In this document: in pieces, positions 1 through 13,188 of the stretch
How the letters are laid out: every line of letters begins with the position of its first letter
How positions within the stretch are numbered: position 1 is the first letter of the stretch
NCBI GenBank assembly: GCA_015179025.1
Contig: WHUX01000050.1
Coordinates: forward strand, 279,012-343,011
Origin: Terfezia claveryi
Taxonomy: Eukaryota; Ascomycota; Pezizomycetes; Pezizales; Pezizaceae
DNA: 64,000 nt
Direction: 5' to 3'
Made by a program: the position numbers and the translations under genes
Notes under the pieces: generated by a model
What the model saw: the letters and a program-made list of their open reading frames with translations, nothing else
What the model was told of the DNA's origin: nothing
The model's database searches: none

Positions 1-783
1 CTTGGACAAAACATCAGACAATGATCTCATATGAATCGATATATCCAAGACAAATTCTCGGCTGCAAACGCTATACCAGCGCCTTTGTCATGATTACTTC
101 TAAGTCATTTACTTCCATACTACTTTCAAACTCACGTCAGCTATTGTGAAGGGTGTAGTAGACCCGAGACTAAGGAGGTAGAATATTAATAGTCAAAAAG
201 TGGTTACCTTACTGACACTCATTCCTGCTAATCTGGCTCCATATCGTATAAATATGAACCGATTCTTTATAGCCTGGATGAGGGGCAGGCATGAACTGCT
301 AGGCCCTATGAAGAGCCCAAGTGCATGGGTGCGGGGCATGAGAACATGTAAATGTTCTATTTCCATACATCTTACTCTGCATAGATTTATTTCTATGCCA
401 AGTATCCAAAACTATCCCTTTTAAAAGCATCAATTGCACTTTTGGACGCCCAAAAGAAGCCGAGACCTCAAAACATACTGCATAGAGTACAGACAGGCAA
501 TGGAAAACGGTATGTGGGTATTATGTTGCACTGGCCGTTGCCCAATCATAGTCTGGCGACCCCAATTGCAAAGATAGATATACTACTGTAGATTCTTATC
601 AGAATAAAACAGTGCCTAGGCAATTCTCTGGTCCCAAGGGTACAGAACGAAAACACCCAACTTCAAAAAAAAAAAAAAAAAAGGGAATAATATAGTCGTA
701 GGTAAGCTCCCACTATATGTATGATACAAGAAACTGGATTTTATATATCAAAATGAGTACGCACTTGGAACCCCGCTGGAGCA
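1..783. other. Left-edge intergenic DNA
   Basis: No convincing coding region is seen. The short open frames show no recognisable motif or splice logic. An A-rich run lies near 666-681, just downstream of the 3' end of the BRAP2-like gene, and would fall in its 3' flank. Confidence 0.5.
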
Positions 784-3155
784 TCATCTTTTACCCTTTC
801 CTTTCTTCTTCTTACCCTCCTTCTTTTCTGGCGCCTCTGCTACAGTGACTTTCGCTTCCTGAACCTCCTCACCCCCTTCTTTGAGCTTCTCCCTCGCCTC
901 CAAGAAAAACATCAGATCTCGAAGCTGTTCCTTAAGATCCTCTGTTTCTTTCTTCCGCTCTTCGCTTTGCTTGGTTAGATATTCGACCTTTGAAAGCAGG
1001 CTATTATTCATACTTTTCTCCTCCTTCCACTCTTTCTCTAGACGCCTTGCCATCTCTCCAAATTTTTCGGCCTTCCGCTCGGCGCGATCTTTGTCCTTGG
1101 TGAGTTGTGGAACGGTTTCATTGACCAAGGTCTCGCATTGAGCTTTGACTGCTTCCAACTCTGTTTGAACTTTTGCTGCAGTAACACTCCATTTTTCTGC
1201 ATCCTTCAATGCAGAAGCTGCCTTATCTGCCGCCTGTGCGACCTTCTCCTCAAAATAGGTGCGTTGGGAATCAAGCTGGCTCGTTAGTAAATATGTGTAC
1301 TCCATTCCGATGTTATCTAACTTTTCCCTCGGGACATAATCACCATCTGCTGGATTTGTGCTGTGAGTGGACGATAGGGAAGCCGGAAGTTCAACAAGCT
1401 TTCCATCTGATTTGTTTTGAATTAATCTGTGCACGTATCCGTCACCTGCATAGTCCCAAACACGTTGGGTGTCTACATCCATAGCATAGGTATGGGCTGT
1501 GTCTTTGTAGTGTTGAACTGCGTGTGCCTCATCATACCGGCCACAGCCAATATGACCACATATCAAGCTGTGTTTGACTATGGTGTGAGAAGACAGAAAG
1601 TGATGAGGAAAAAGATGTACTTACCAAATCCAAAGGTTACTGTCTGCTCCACAAACGTTACAGAATTCTTCACTTGTATCCTCTTCAGCGCCTCTAGCTC
1701 TACCAACAACACCAGCCTGAGAATATCTGCAGACTGGGCAGCTACTGTCTTTCCATTTACTTAAACAGGCACAATGAAACACATGCTGACAAAGAATGGT
1801 AAGAAGCCCCGTCGTTTCATCCATCCTCTCTAAACATACAGGACATGTTGGAAGCTCTAGTAGGGACGGGGTTGGAGGTGGTGCAGGCTTGGTTGAGATT
1901 GTCGTGGCTGTAGTCAAGGAGCCAGTTGCGGGAGGCATCAGCGCAGGGGAGAATGGGTCATTGAGCATGTTCCCCGGGAAGTTTGTAGGTGAACGTGAGC
2001 TTAGATCACTCGATGAAACAAATTGAATAGATTTGAGGAACACAACGTGACAATTCTCTGGCTTTTGGTATGTTTAGTTGATGTATCTAAAGTGAGGAGT
2101 ATTACACCTTCACTCACTTCCATACTATTGAAAACCTTCCCGTTGAAAGACTTCACAAAGCCCTTTGCTTCCTCGGCTTCTCTAAATCTAATTAGAACCA
2201 TGTAGCGGTTTGCTTGCCCAGTTCTAATCATACGAAAATGGCTAGCATTTTCCCGAGTTTTTTCCCCAACAAATCCCATAAAATCACTGGCTGTCATATA
2301 AGATGGCACTGCCAGGATTGCCACAGTTTTCAGTGCTTCTTGATCAATTTCGTTACTCTTAGAAGGCCCATTCCCTGTTGGTTGTGTGTTGTGTGATGAA
2401 GATGGTGATAAATAAGACGGTGGTGTCTTAGTTGATCCAACGGTATCTCCATTCATTGATTCAGGAGCAGGGTAGATCCCTTCGGTCTCTTCCCCGTCTC
2501 TATACAGGTGCACGACACCATGACCAAACTCCGTGGTCTTTGGGTTTAGTGCAACGAAACGTGCCTTAAGCGGAGAAGTTGCGGCTCCTACCCTGCCTCG
2601 AGGAAGCTGCTTATTAGATGGAGGAGGGCAGACTGAAACTTCTGCAGTAGATGTGGTAGCAGCGGCTGAGTAGGAAACTGTAGGTGAGGGTTTCAGTAAC
2701 GAGTTCGTTATAGGTTGTCGTCCCATGCTTGTTCCCTCCTGGACTGAACTGGGTATGACGTTCGAGTTCACCGCAACTATATCAATACTTTCAACTGACA
2801 CCCTTCCGAACCTAAAGTCGATGTGCGTTCCTCTTTGCCCACCAAAGGTAATGTTGTGTTCTGACTGTGACTGTTTTGCCTTTTGTCTTTCGGTGCTCGC
2901 AGTTATCAGCTCTTCCTCCTCCTCCTTTACTCCGTGTGCACCCTGGTTTCTTTCTGCGACCTTCTTTAAACTAACTTTCTTGCTGGTATGATCCGGCAGT
3001 GCCTTGGTGTTGAAGATGTTGAAACCCTTCGGTGGCAAAAAGCATGAGCTAGCCTCTGTCAGTCCCTCTTTCACCAACCCTTCAAAGGCGGGGATGGGTT
3101 TCAAGGAATCTGGGGAGTAAAGCTCAAATAAAAGGTGAAAAAAGTAAGAGGGCAT
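784..3155 (-). CDS. BRAP2/Etp1-type RING and ZnF-UBP protein
   Basis: Three exons on the minus strand, 3155-2118, 2061-1625 and 1567-784, give 752 residues. The 56- and 57-bp introns start GTGAGT and GTAAGT and end in AG; joining them restores MEPENCHVVF and NLWICLICGHIGCGRY, both family hallmarks. Order: a disordered N-terminal half, a BRAP2 RRM-like domain (about 280-365), a C3HC4 RING (about 419-457, CPVCLERMDE to CPVC), a UBP zinc finger (about 480-545, CNVCGA then CGHIGCGRY), and a long C-terminal coiled coil ending in a lysine-rich tail. Known relatives are yeast Etp1 and human BRAP, E3-type proteins that bind ubiquitin through the UBP finger and act in signalling and stress responses. 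The MPSYFFHL start fits fungal homologues. The gene looks intact. The exact substrate cannot be inferred. Confidence 0.93.
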
Positions 3156-3408
3156 TGACTCGCATTGGTCACGTATATTCTATATTCGTGATGATAAGTT
3201 CAAGTACCGGTAGGATGGTGTTTGGATGGAATGATCTCACGTGGGCAACTAGCGCCAAGATTTGCATATCTATGGATTTATGTTCTACCCGGCACTCCCT
3301 CGACATTTCCACTATGAATGATGCAGGGAATTTATAGATAGGTAGTGGATATATTTTTGGTTTTTGGTCAATTAGGTGAATACTCCCCCAATACTTCTGT
3401 CAGCCAAT

Positions 3409-4869
3409 CTAACAGGCAGGTCCATCCCAGGCTTCCCTTTTGAGCTTCATAACAGCAGCCTGCTTATGAGGGAAGGCGAATTCCTTCTCTTTGTAGAACC
3501 CGGCCTTGGTGAGATAATTTATAAACCTAGCAAAATATCACCCTGTGTTAGTTAAGAACTAGGTTATGTAGAAAGGCTGAAAACTCATACTTCTCATTGT
3601 CCACTCTAGGCTCCAGCATCAACGTCATAGTACGTGGGTCGGAAAGGAACATGTCTGGTCATCTGTCAGTAGCGCCTGAAGAAAATTTAGAGGGAACTTA
3701 CAATGAACCAGGCTGCTTAACCAGACCTTCACTCGGTGTGACCCTCTAAACTTCTCCTCCCCAACGAGCACATGCACTCCCCTGTCCCAGTCTGCTGTCT
3801 CCGTGTACCCTGCAAGTCTGTCTTCTTTCACCCAATAGATCTCAAAATACCCAAATGGCACTTCTTTTCCACTGACCGCCAGCTCCTCTTCCCAATTCGC
3901 CCAATCCGCTGCAGACAAATCTGTCCAACTTCCAACCACTGGAAAACAATGATTATCCTCAAGACCCTTCCTCAGGAACTCGTGCTGGTGAGTTTCCGGA
4001 CCAGCTTCACCCCAAAACACATCCACGCGAGGATTGTTCATCCACTTATGCAAGATTGGAACGTCGGTTTCCAAATTTGCAGTACGGAAGGTAAGGAATG
4101 AATTCAAAGACGGTATATAACGTCTGTAGAACGTTGTTCCCGGGGCTGGAGGTTTTGGCCGAAGCGGGTGACGGCCATTGGTGGTAGGAAGGGAGAATTG
4201 TAGTGGATGCGGATATGTTGCGTAAATATTGCCAGAACCTGCAATTTGTTGATAGAAGGTATCTGGGGGGATTTGCCAGAAAGATTTGCTGTATATATAA
4301 AATGTCTCTGTCTCACCTCTTCGTACAGAGGTGGAGGAATTATAAATCAACCCCATTCTCTCAGCTTCATACACTTGTGTCTTGTTACCCCCCACACCCT
4401 GAATCTCAACTTTCCAATCCTTCTCTGGAGCGCCTAGTTTCGCTCCCACTGCAGCTGAAGGCTTGGGCAACTGGAAATACCAGTACAGGGTACACCACAG
4501 CGATCTCATATACTCCCCCAGAGAGGATTCAACCCCAGAAAAACCAGTTCTCACAGTAAGAATATCATCGAAACTGGTACACGGTGGTTTAAAAGACGTC
4601 AGAACAGTCCACTCGGAGGTCTGTCCAGATGCAACATGTTGGAAAGTCAAGGTCGTTTGGCCCTTGTCTGGTAAAGCTTCGTGATTCACAGTGGCGTCGT
4701 TAGGGCTCCTCCTGGGAATGGGGCGTACCATTAACAAAGTACCATCATGAAGAAAGATTGAGCTGTGAACATCAAAGTTCGGCGCATTTATGCATTGGAT
4801 ACTCTTCCCCATGTTGTCTAGAGTATTTCCAATGTCAATCTTGACGTTTCCGACCTTGGAGGTGCTCAT
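3409..4869 (-). CDS. Siderophore hydroxyornithine acyltransferase (SidF/SidL-like)
   Basis: Three exons, 4869-3702, 3654-3591 and 3526-3409, give 449 residues. The 47-bp intron needs the acceptor GACCAG at 3655; nearer AGs bring a stop or the wrong frame. The join reads SLVHYMFLSDPRTMTLMLEP, which fits the conserved C-terminal core, followed by EKFINYLTKAGF. The C-terminal half is the IucB/AlcB-type GNAT domain: FRTANLETDVPILHKWMNNP, then VFWGEAGP, then a YFEIYWVKEDRLAGY block. Relatives transfer acetyl or anhydromevalonyl groups from CoA to N5-hydroxyornithine during hydroxamate siderophore synthesis. Whether this is the SidF type (extracellular siderophore) or SidL type (ferricrocin) cannot be decided by eye. 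No NRPS or ornithine hydroxylase gene is in the window, so it is not in a visible siderophore cluster. Confidence 0.88.
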
Positions 4870-5947
4870 GTTCAGGATCTATTCACTAGATTTATTGTAG
4901 AGCGAGAATGCGTCTGTCTTTGGTCCTTCTATCTGAGAGTTGGTGAGAGAAAAGGAAATATAAGGCCTAAGCGTATCTTATAGGGATCAACCCTAAATGC
5001 CAGCTTGGGTCTACGTACTTCGTGTCTAGGAGTCAAGGTATCTTAGCCTGGAAGTATCCCAGGTTCAGTTGACAGGAGGGAAATGTATGGCATTTTTCGA
5101 TTTCTGACTACATACATGCCTTTCCTCCATTTTGTCCCTTTTCGAGATTCCATGTATGTGAACCTTATACATCAAAACTCGGGGGTAAAAATGTGTGGTT
5201 AATACTCCAGTAGCCAAGCCATCACAATGCGGATCGGATAACTCTAATTGCGCTACTTATCTATTTGGATCTAATAAGATGGTCAGATAAAATGCTTAAG
5301 CGAACCTGCTTACTGTTATTGTTACCGTGAGTAAGCAGAAATGCACCAAAAAGTTAGCGGGAAAAGTAAATGAGGCCTCCCAAATGAGGCCGCTCGTTCA
5401 AGGCTGTGAGGTAAATTATGCACTCTGCACTGCTATATCGCAATTTTGGCTAGTTTTGATAACTATTCGAGAGTAGTCTAGGTAGGTATGATAACCTCAA
5501 GGTGCGGTAATTAATTATATATGTACCTACTTACAAATAGTAACTTCGGAAGTTGTCGGGTTATAATACTTCTTATATTTCAACAAGTGACAAATAAATT
5601 CTATGGGGGCGGTGAACATTGGGCATACAAGCTACCAACATAATTACAACAGGGTGATTCTAGCGCATCTGGCAAGATGGTTAATCTACGCTCTATTGAA
5701 TAATGTTTCTGAATCACTTGATAGTTTCACTACTGCGCTGTATACAAACAAGACATACACATTGACTTCAATATCAGATTGTATCAGCACATCAAGCTAC
5801 AAAGATGTGAAATTATAAGAGAAGCCCAAGCCGAACACCGTACCCAGAGCTATCCAAGAGTGAAGAAAAACGTGCCAACTTCGCGGAATTAAAGAAAAGA
5901 ATGCATGCAACGAATCATCATTATATATTCAGCCAAGAACCCTAAAC
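4870..5947. other. Intergenic region between acyltransferase and polyubiquitin
   Basis: AT-rich spacer that should hold the promoter of the minus-strand acyltransferase and the 3' flank of polyubiquitin. A 71-residue open frame at 5603-5818 has no recognisable motif and is not called. Confidence 0.5.
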
Positions 5948-7030
<1,083 letters not shown>

Positions 7031-8231
7031 GTTGTAGTGTTATGCTTTGTATAATCAGTGGTACTGTACTAGTATGTGGTTGCAAGTAGGCTCGCTGAAC
7101 TTCGAATGTGATATGGAGAGGAATGTGAGAAGAAAAGGTTGGGTGAAAGAAGTGGGCGAGTTGTGCCTTATGTAGCATCTCTAGAGGGGCTGAGTGTCAT
7201 CAGTGCCACCTGGGATGGAAGGCGCTAGCCGGGTCTTGGCACGCCCTCCAAACGAATGAACAAGAATCCACCCGATGAGTCTTCTACTAAGCTGGGATAC
7301 AAGGAAAATTCCTTTCGCGAGTGAGTCTACGATCCCAAATCCATGGCAACAATAGTCTCTTACAAATAATATTGTAATTCGAGAACTATCGCTAGAACTA
7401 TCGCCGCAGCTAGCAACGAGAGCTGTTATCTAAGCTATCCAGCTTGAGCTCTATGATATTAAAGTTCACCTAACCTTGGCCAGCCATCCTAGCTAGCTTG
7501 CTTAGCTTCACAGCCAGGGGAAACAAACGTCATGAGACAGGCCTGAAGATTGCTTCCACATCAACTTGGCAGTAAACATGTTCGAGATATCAGAAAGTCT
7601 CGTGACCGGTAAAGCAAGATCCAAAGTATTTTGGTAGTATTTTGGTAGTCTGGTTGGTTAGTTTGGTTGTGGTTGGCACTGGATAATTTGGTGGAGTCTG
7701 CAGTGTTCTTGTACTAGTCGGTCGAGCTTTTAGGGTGGCGAAGATTGAACGTCGGCAGCCAGACTAGGCTCCTTCCGTTGCATGATAAGACTTCCTACTA
7801 CTAGTCTGGTTGGCACAACACGGTCCTACTACTATCTAACTATCTAAGTACTGTACCCCAACCAGATAGTCTGGTTGGCCGTAGAGGTGCCAACCAGACT
7901 AGCCCTAGAGATCTAAGTATCTACGCTAGCATCTCAAGAATATTTTGGTTAGTAAGCTCCGGAGGTGGAAACCTACAACCCCCCCTTGTAGAAGCTTATA
8001 TGGGCAGTGGACATGTTAAGGTTAGACTAGGAGTATCATTTGTGACATAAGTATATATATTTGCAACTGATGCCTATTGCACCCACCATCTCATCTCTCG
8101 TTCATCAATATGCAGGATCTTAACAACCACGATCACAACCACGCCCAACATTACCACAACTATTGACTCGGTTGGCTTTCTACCATTCATCTACGCTCAA
8201 ACAAGCAAACAAGCAAACTCGATCGTTCAAG
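7031..8231. other. Polyubiquitin upstream region with repeat remnants
   Basis: Contains the promoter side of polyubiquitin, followed by AT-rich sequence with several copies of the motif TAGTCTGGTTGGCAC (7646, 7802, 7867 and an inverted copy at 7887). No gene is seen apart from the small one starting at 8232. Confidence 0.5.
7801..7902. repeat. Short inverted-repeat element (MITE-like)
   Basis: A 102-bp segment bounded by perfect 16-bp inverted repeats, CTAGTCTGGTTGGCAC at 7801-7816 and its reverse complement at 7887-7902, with a further internal copy at 7867-7879. The same terminal motif recurs at 8931, 10069, 10251, 40488 and 58596. It has no coding capacity. This is the form expected of a miniature inverted-repeat transposon, but no convincing target-site duplication is visible here. 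Confidence 0.55.
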
Positions 8232-8849
8232 ATGCCTATCGCCAACATTGTTAGATCAGGGAGAATAGCTGCTACTGGATGTGCTCGCCTCTACCAGAGT
8301 ACTCACTTTCCAAGTCTATACAGTGAACGTGGGAACCATACCAGTCCTCAGGTAAATCAACCAGTGTTCATAATTATTATTTGCTTCTACTAACCCGGTG
8401 GTTTAGTCTATTGGAGATAACACCTCTGATGATTGTGTTCATTCCAGCTCTAAACCACCAAACTTGTTGCAGCGGTTGCGGCGGAATATGCTTCTCAACA
8501 TGATAAGGTAGGCTTTGAAGCTACGCTTTGGAGATGCCTCACCATACTCATGACTTGTTAGACTGTTACAGCTATCAAAACCGATGTGGAGCAACTGAAG
8601 ATAACTGCCGCGGTTACCAAAGTTGAGTTGGAAGGTATCAAAGTTTCGTTAGATGAAGTGAAGCGAGACCTCAAGGACCTCGCGAAGGACCTTGGGAACA
8701 AAATTGACCGCAAGTCCGACAAAACCGATGCGAAAATTGATCGTGTGATTTACGTTTTTATTGGAGGCCTCATGTTGAAAGGAGGGTTTGATCTGTATAT
8801 GAAGGGGGACAAAACAGAAACGAAGGACATCATGGGAGTGGGAAAGTGA
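8232..8849 (+). CDS. Small coiled-coil, single-TM protein (probable; frame unresolved)
   Basis: Exon 1 (8232-8351, MPIANIVRSGRIAATG) has a basic, Arg-rich N-terminus resembling a mitochondrial presequence and ends at CAG/GTAAAT. Exon 2 is 8407-8507 and ends at AAG/GTAGGC. Exon 3 runs from about 8562 to 8849 and is rich in heptad-like Lys, Asp and Val (KTDVEQLKITAAVTKVELEG), ending with one hydrophobic segment VIYVFIGGLMLKGGFDLY. Small fungal proteins with this layout, coiled coil then a GG(I/L/M)LLKGG(F/V)DLY membrane segment, are familiar, but their function is unknown to me. The obvious splice sites of intron 2 leave exon 3 one base out of frame. So either an unusual splice site is used, or there is an indel or sequence error. 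Confidence 0.5.
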
Positions 8850-11800
8850 GGCGGTAAGTGCATCAAATGATTCCGTAAAGTATGGGTGCTGATTTCACAT
8901 GTTGCATATGTATAGCCTCACGAGGGGCTTGTGCCAACCAGACTAACAATCCCCGCAGGCTATCAGCTAAACCACTCGTATCTACATGTGCACTTCCTTC
9001 CTCTGACACGACATATATAGCCGCGGTCCATAAGGTGAGTTGGTTACTCATCAATACCAATCATCCAAATTTATATACTTCAAGTAAACGGCAAAGATAG
9101 CAAGAAATCGATGATTGGGTCGATCATGGCTGCAGTGCCTATTTCCGAATTTCTTTAATGTATGATGATTTTATCATTGATTTTGCAGGGCAATGTGCTA
9201 CCTGACGAAAACCATCAAGAAAATTAGCAGTAATTCGTGCTCATGCGTGTTAAAGGTTTGCGGCTTCAAATATGCGGCAAATTCAAAAAACTAGGCGGTT
9301 CATTACATCATGATCCTTACGCTAACCAATCTGCACTTGCTATCCTAACTCAGCTTCCGAACTGCTCAGGAGCGCCTCTGCACGCTCCCTGTGGAGTATT
9401 GGGACTGGGAGTGAAGATGTGGATCAGTAGGTAGGTCTGCACAGGGCATCTTAAGCTATAGATATTACAATGTGATAAAACGAGGCACTATGGAATAATT
9501 TACTTGGGGCGCCAGTTGTACTTTAGGAGTTATCTTAGGGCAATTTTCTAATTTTATGTAATCACTTGTACAATAGGGTCTGAGAATGAGACTAATATTA
9601 CTTCAGTTCCCTTGAGAGTCGGCCGCAATTAAATGCTGTTTGTCCTTACTTGCCGGCATATTGAAATTTATAAGTCTGAGTATGAGAATATGGATGTAGT
9701 TATGGAGGAATGTAGGTAGGTAGGTAGACTTGCATATGGTGCTCTATTTTCAAATATCAGGTCACGATCATCTATCTACAAGGTATCTTAAAAACCTACT
9801 TAACCCATGAAGGTACATAGTATACTCTGCAGCTGTTGTTACATCAATATCAAGATATATGGCCAACCAGATCCGGACTGTTCTAGTGCCAACACCATTC
9901 GCCCTTAACCAATCGGGCGACAATTCATGAAGGTGCCAATCGTGTGCAGCTGTTGTCAGATACGTGCGGCCGGATAGTAGATTTAGGTTAATATGCACCT
10001 GTGTTTCCTCTATATATACTCTTTGGTCAATGAAGCCGAATAGCTTAATCTCGGAAGTAACGTTTTAGTAGTCTGGTTGGCACTGTTTTAGCGATGTTGA
10101 AGGAAAGCGAAGTTCATAAGAATAAGGCCCAGACCTGTGGAATTAGAAATTGTTCTCGTATTGGCACGACAGTCTACTTGGTTGGGTGCTGTGAATGGCA
10201 GCTGGTCGTTAAATCCGTAGGCGCACGAGGCGCCCTCTACCGAGGGGCTTGTGCCAACCAGAGGTAGGCGCCTGCAACCGAGATTCTTTCTGTACTTGTA
10301 CAAATTCAACTCCGCGCGCGCGCGCGTGTTGTGCAACCTGACGTTACTCAATATGCAGTACAGGGTTTGCATGACTCGCGTACAGCTACAGGTAGCCTGC
10401 CTCCTTAATTTCTCTCCTGCACCTATACCCCCTTCCCAAGCAGCAAGCTCAGCTTAGTACCCCGCTTCACGCTCCGTCTCTCGCATTAACCCCATTCAAG
10501 GCCGTTGGTTGGAGCTCCCCCTGATCGTTCGAGACCTACAGGAGCTAATCATGATCAGTCATGTCTATTGTGCGAAATGGAGATGCAGGTCAACTGCATA
10601 CAAATGTGGAAAGCCCGAAGAATGCCGCCTCCTCCAGTAACTTTAAATCAATTTCTTTTATTTTCCATTTTGAGGACTGAAATTCTTCGATCGACTGCGT
10701 GACCTGCAACTGGAACGCATCAATCTCAAGGTCTGCATCTTCGGACTATTTTCGTTCACTTTTATGGCTACGATCTATTAGGTAAATCAGACAGAGACCG
10801 TGTGATCGAAGTGGACGAAAATAGGGCTCTAACGAATGCCCGTTCGTCAACTACTAGTATGCTCACTCATGCCTCGATACCATGTGGTGCCCTGCATGTC
10901 ACAACCCATCTTAAGTAACTTCGGCGAATCCCCGAAGCTCACGTATCCCAGCCAGGGTGGCCCAGCGATATGGATCTTCTCCACAACATGCAAATTGATC
11001 AGCCTTCCTACCTCATGCCATAGAGCGGTACGCTCCTAGCGCGATCATCACCTCAGGAACAGGCTTTGGCACATGTGAGAGATCACCCAGCTAGCTAGTC
11101 TTTGATTGATATTGAGCTAACTTGCTCGAAGCTGTCGTTGACGATTTCTAAAAAGTCCACATATTGCCAGGGGTTTCTCAATTTCTTAAGCTTTTGTATC
11201 AATCTGCAGATACTTAGGGAGCTGCTTAATGTAGGCATGGATGAAAGGTGCCCCGTCTTTCCTAGTACAGTGCATTTCAGTCAATTTCCAAAGCCTAAAA
11301 ATGACCAAAATTATTTTGGAAAAAAGGAATGAAAAAAAAAAACCGAGAGACCATTTTTTGCCAACTCATCACTGCATATGGAGCATATGGAGGTCAACCG
11401 CCGTTCCCTCCACAATCCGTTTCTACCAATATTCGGCATTCTCGCTTCCTATACCCCAAAGATCAAGGAGGACACCTTAGTGAATGCGCATCAGGCGAGG
11501 GCAAGTCATATTCCCGTGAAGAATTTCTAGCTTGACTTTTCTGGGGTCCTCCTCTTGTGGAAATATCACTAGCGCCAGGTAATGCTCGTGCCTGACCTGT
11601 CGAATTTAACAAGCCATCTGCATCTCTCCAAGTACACTACTAATATAATCAATGCGATAACATAGAGAGCTAGTTGGATTGGTAGATTACCTATGATCCT
11701 GAGCAGCTCCTCAAAACCTCCTAGAGAGGTTAGAAGATACTGACGTATATCTTGCATTAGCCTTAGCTGGGCCTCCTTCCCGCTGTCTTCGTGCAGATAC

Positions 11801-12661
11801 ATATTATTATCTGAGAATGATCCAATGACGTGCATTCAATTCGCGTGGCCTAGAAGCCGTTTTGCCTTGACCTCGCTGTCCAGCAATTCAGCCAACAAAT
11901 ATGGAGATTTTGGGAAGCCCTGGCTTTGAATTGACAGTTTTTTTTTGCCACTGATTCGCTGGCTCCATAGCTAACCTTCTTGCATACCAATCAATTTTCT
12001 TACAATCACGGGGATTCATATTACCTTGGGAATTGCTCTGGCACCGGCGTGTAGTTCACAGTAGAGAAACTTGGTGCAGCTGTCTGCTATGTCAGGCATA
12101 TAGGTGGATGGCACCACCGCAGGATAGCCTGGACCTCCCATTGCAGGATTGATAGCTTTACACAGCACAGAATCACAGACAGGAGATCGACCGCCCGCGT
12201 CTATCTGCGTCAAGCCCTAGCCATCCAGTTGTTGGGCCCAGATTACGCCTGCCACCCCACCCTTTCCGCCCTCCGGTCTACCACGACAGCAGCCTGTGCC
12301 TACGCCGCGAACCAAATTGTGTGACGCATTTCGTAAATCAGCCATACAAAAAGACGCATTTAGACATATATTGTAGCTGTTCCGCTGAGAGTCTCCATTC
12401 ATATCCGCCTAGATACCTATATGTGCTAAATAGAATCAATTTCTAGGCTACTTAAGTTTTCTTCATCCTCCTGCGGGCTCAATTCCCTGACCTCCAGTTT
12501 CGAATACCTTGACTTAACCGGACTTAAATAAGGCATTGCCCTCGACGCAGCAGTCGCCATTCTTCTGAGATACAGCCACATTGCCTGAGTGACACGAAGA
12601 ACAACCAACCCCTTGTCCACCAAGCATATCACATCACAAATATATCCCAGACCATTTCACA
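8850..12661. other. Gene-poor region with repeat remnants
   Basis: No gene can be supported. It contains inverted-motif copies at 8931-8945, 10069-10083 and 10251-10262, a (CG)7 run at 10313-10326, and (GTAG)n near 9715-9727. A minus-strand frame at 11569-11835 encodes one hydrophobic segment but has no family resemblance or convincing gene structure. Confidence 0.5.
10069..10262. repeat. Candidate MITE-like element
   Basis: A 194-bp segment starting with TAGTCTGGTTGGCAC (10069-10083) and ending with GTGCCAACCAGA (10251-10262), the same inverted termini as the 7801-7902 element. The 11 bases just before the right terminus (cgaggggcttg) also precede the copy at 8931, so the two right ends share subterminal sequence. 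No clear target duplication is seen. Confidence 0.35.
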
Positions 12662-13188
12662 ATGTACTACATTCTCTACCTCGCCAGTATGTACTTTCCG
12701 ACCTTCCCTCAGGGAAATCGTAAAAAATTGATCATCAATCTAATTACCTCTTTGAATTAGGTCTTTGCAAACGCCGCCGTTGGCCCGACCCACACTACGA
12801 GTGCTACCCATATAACGGAGGCTTTACTTGCAATGTGCGAGTCAACCACCGAGACTATCAATCGGATGCAATTAGTGCAACCCAGGACCTTGCGCGTGAG
12901 GCAGCCGCTCAGCGCGCTTATCTAGTTTGTCGCAACATCTCGGTCAATGAAAGCCTATATCAGGGGCAAGGCACTGGAAACGGTTCTTCCGTTCAACCCC
13001 CACATCTACCCCCCGTCGGTTCCGTATCTATGGCTATGGCGCAGCCAAGATATGTCCCACCAACTGGTGGAATTGTCCCAGTTCAGAATGGGTTACCCAA
13101 GCCAGAGCAAGGCCCAATATCAAATAATGGAAGAATGTCCAATGGGCAGGGGGTGGTCATTATGGGTCATCCACAAATGGGAATGTAG
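12662..13188 (+). CDS. Small conserved fungal protein with N-terminal hydrophobic leader
   Basis: Two exons, 12662-12686 and 12761-13188, give 150 residues. The first exon encodes only MYYILYLA and ends at A/GTATGT; the acceptor TTGAATTAG restores the frame (ASLCKRRRWPDPHYECYPYN). The short hydrophobic start followed by CKRRR could be a single-span anchor with a basic stop-transfer. The central block NHRDYQSDAISATQDLARE followed by AAQRAYLVCRN resembles a conserved motif I associate with small fungal proteins of unknown function. The C-terminal half is Pro/Gly/Gln-rich and likely disordered. The ATG is close to the first splice site, so the assignment depends on the splice being right, but the phase fits exactly. 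Function unknown. Confidence 0.72.

Noticed and set aside
5603..5818. 71-codon plus-strand frame downstream of polyubiquitin
   Set aside because: No motif and no splice logic; length is expected by chance in AT-rich DNA.
11569..11835. Minus-strand 88-codon frame with one hydrophobic segment (NLPIQLALYVIALIILVVYL)
   Set aside because: ATG and one TM-like stretch but no family match, no convincing splice partners, and it lies in repeat-rich DNA. It could be an exon of an undetected gene, but that cannot be supported.
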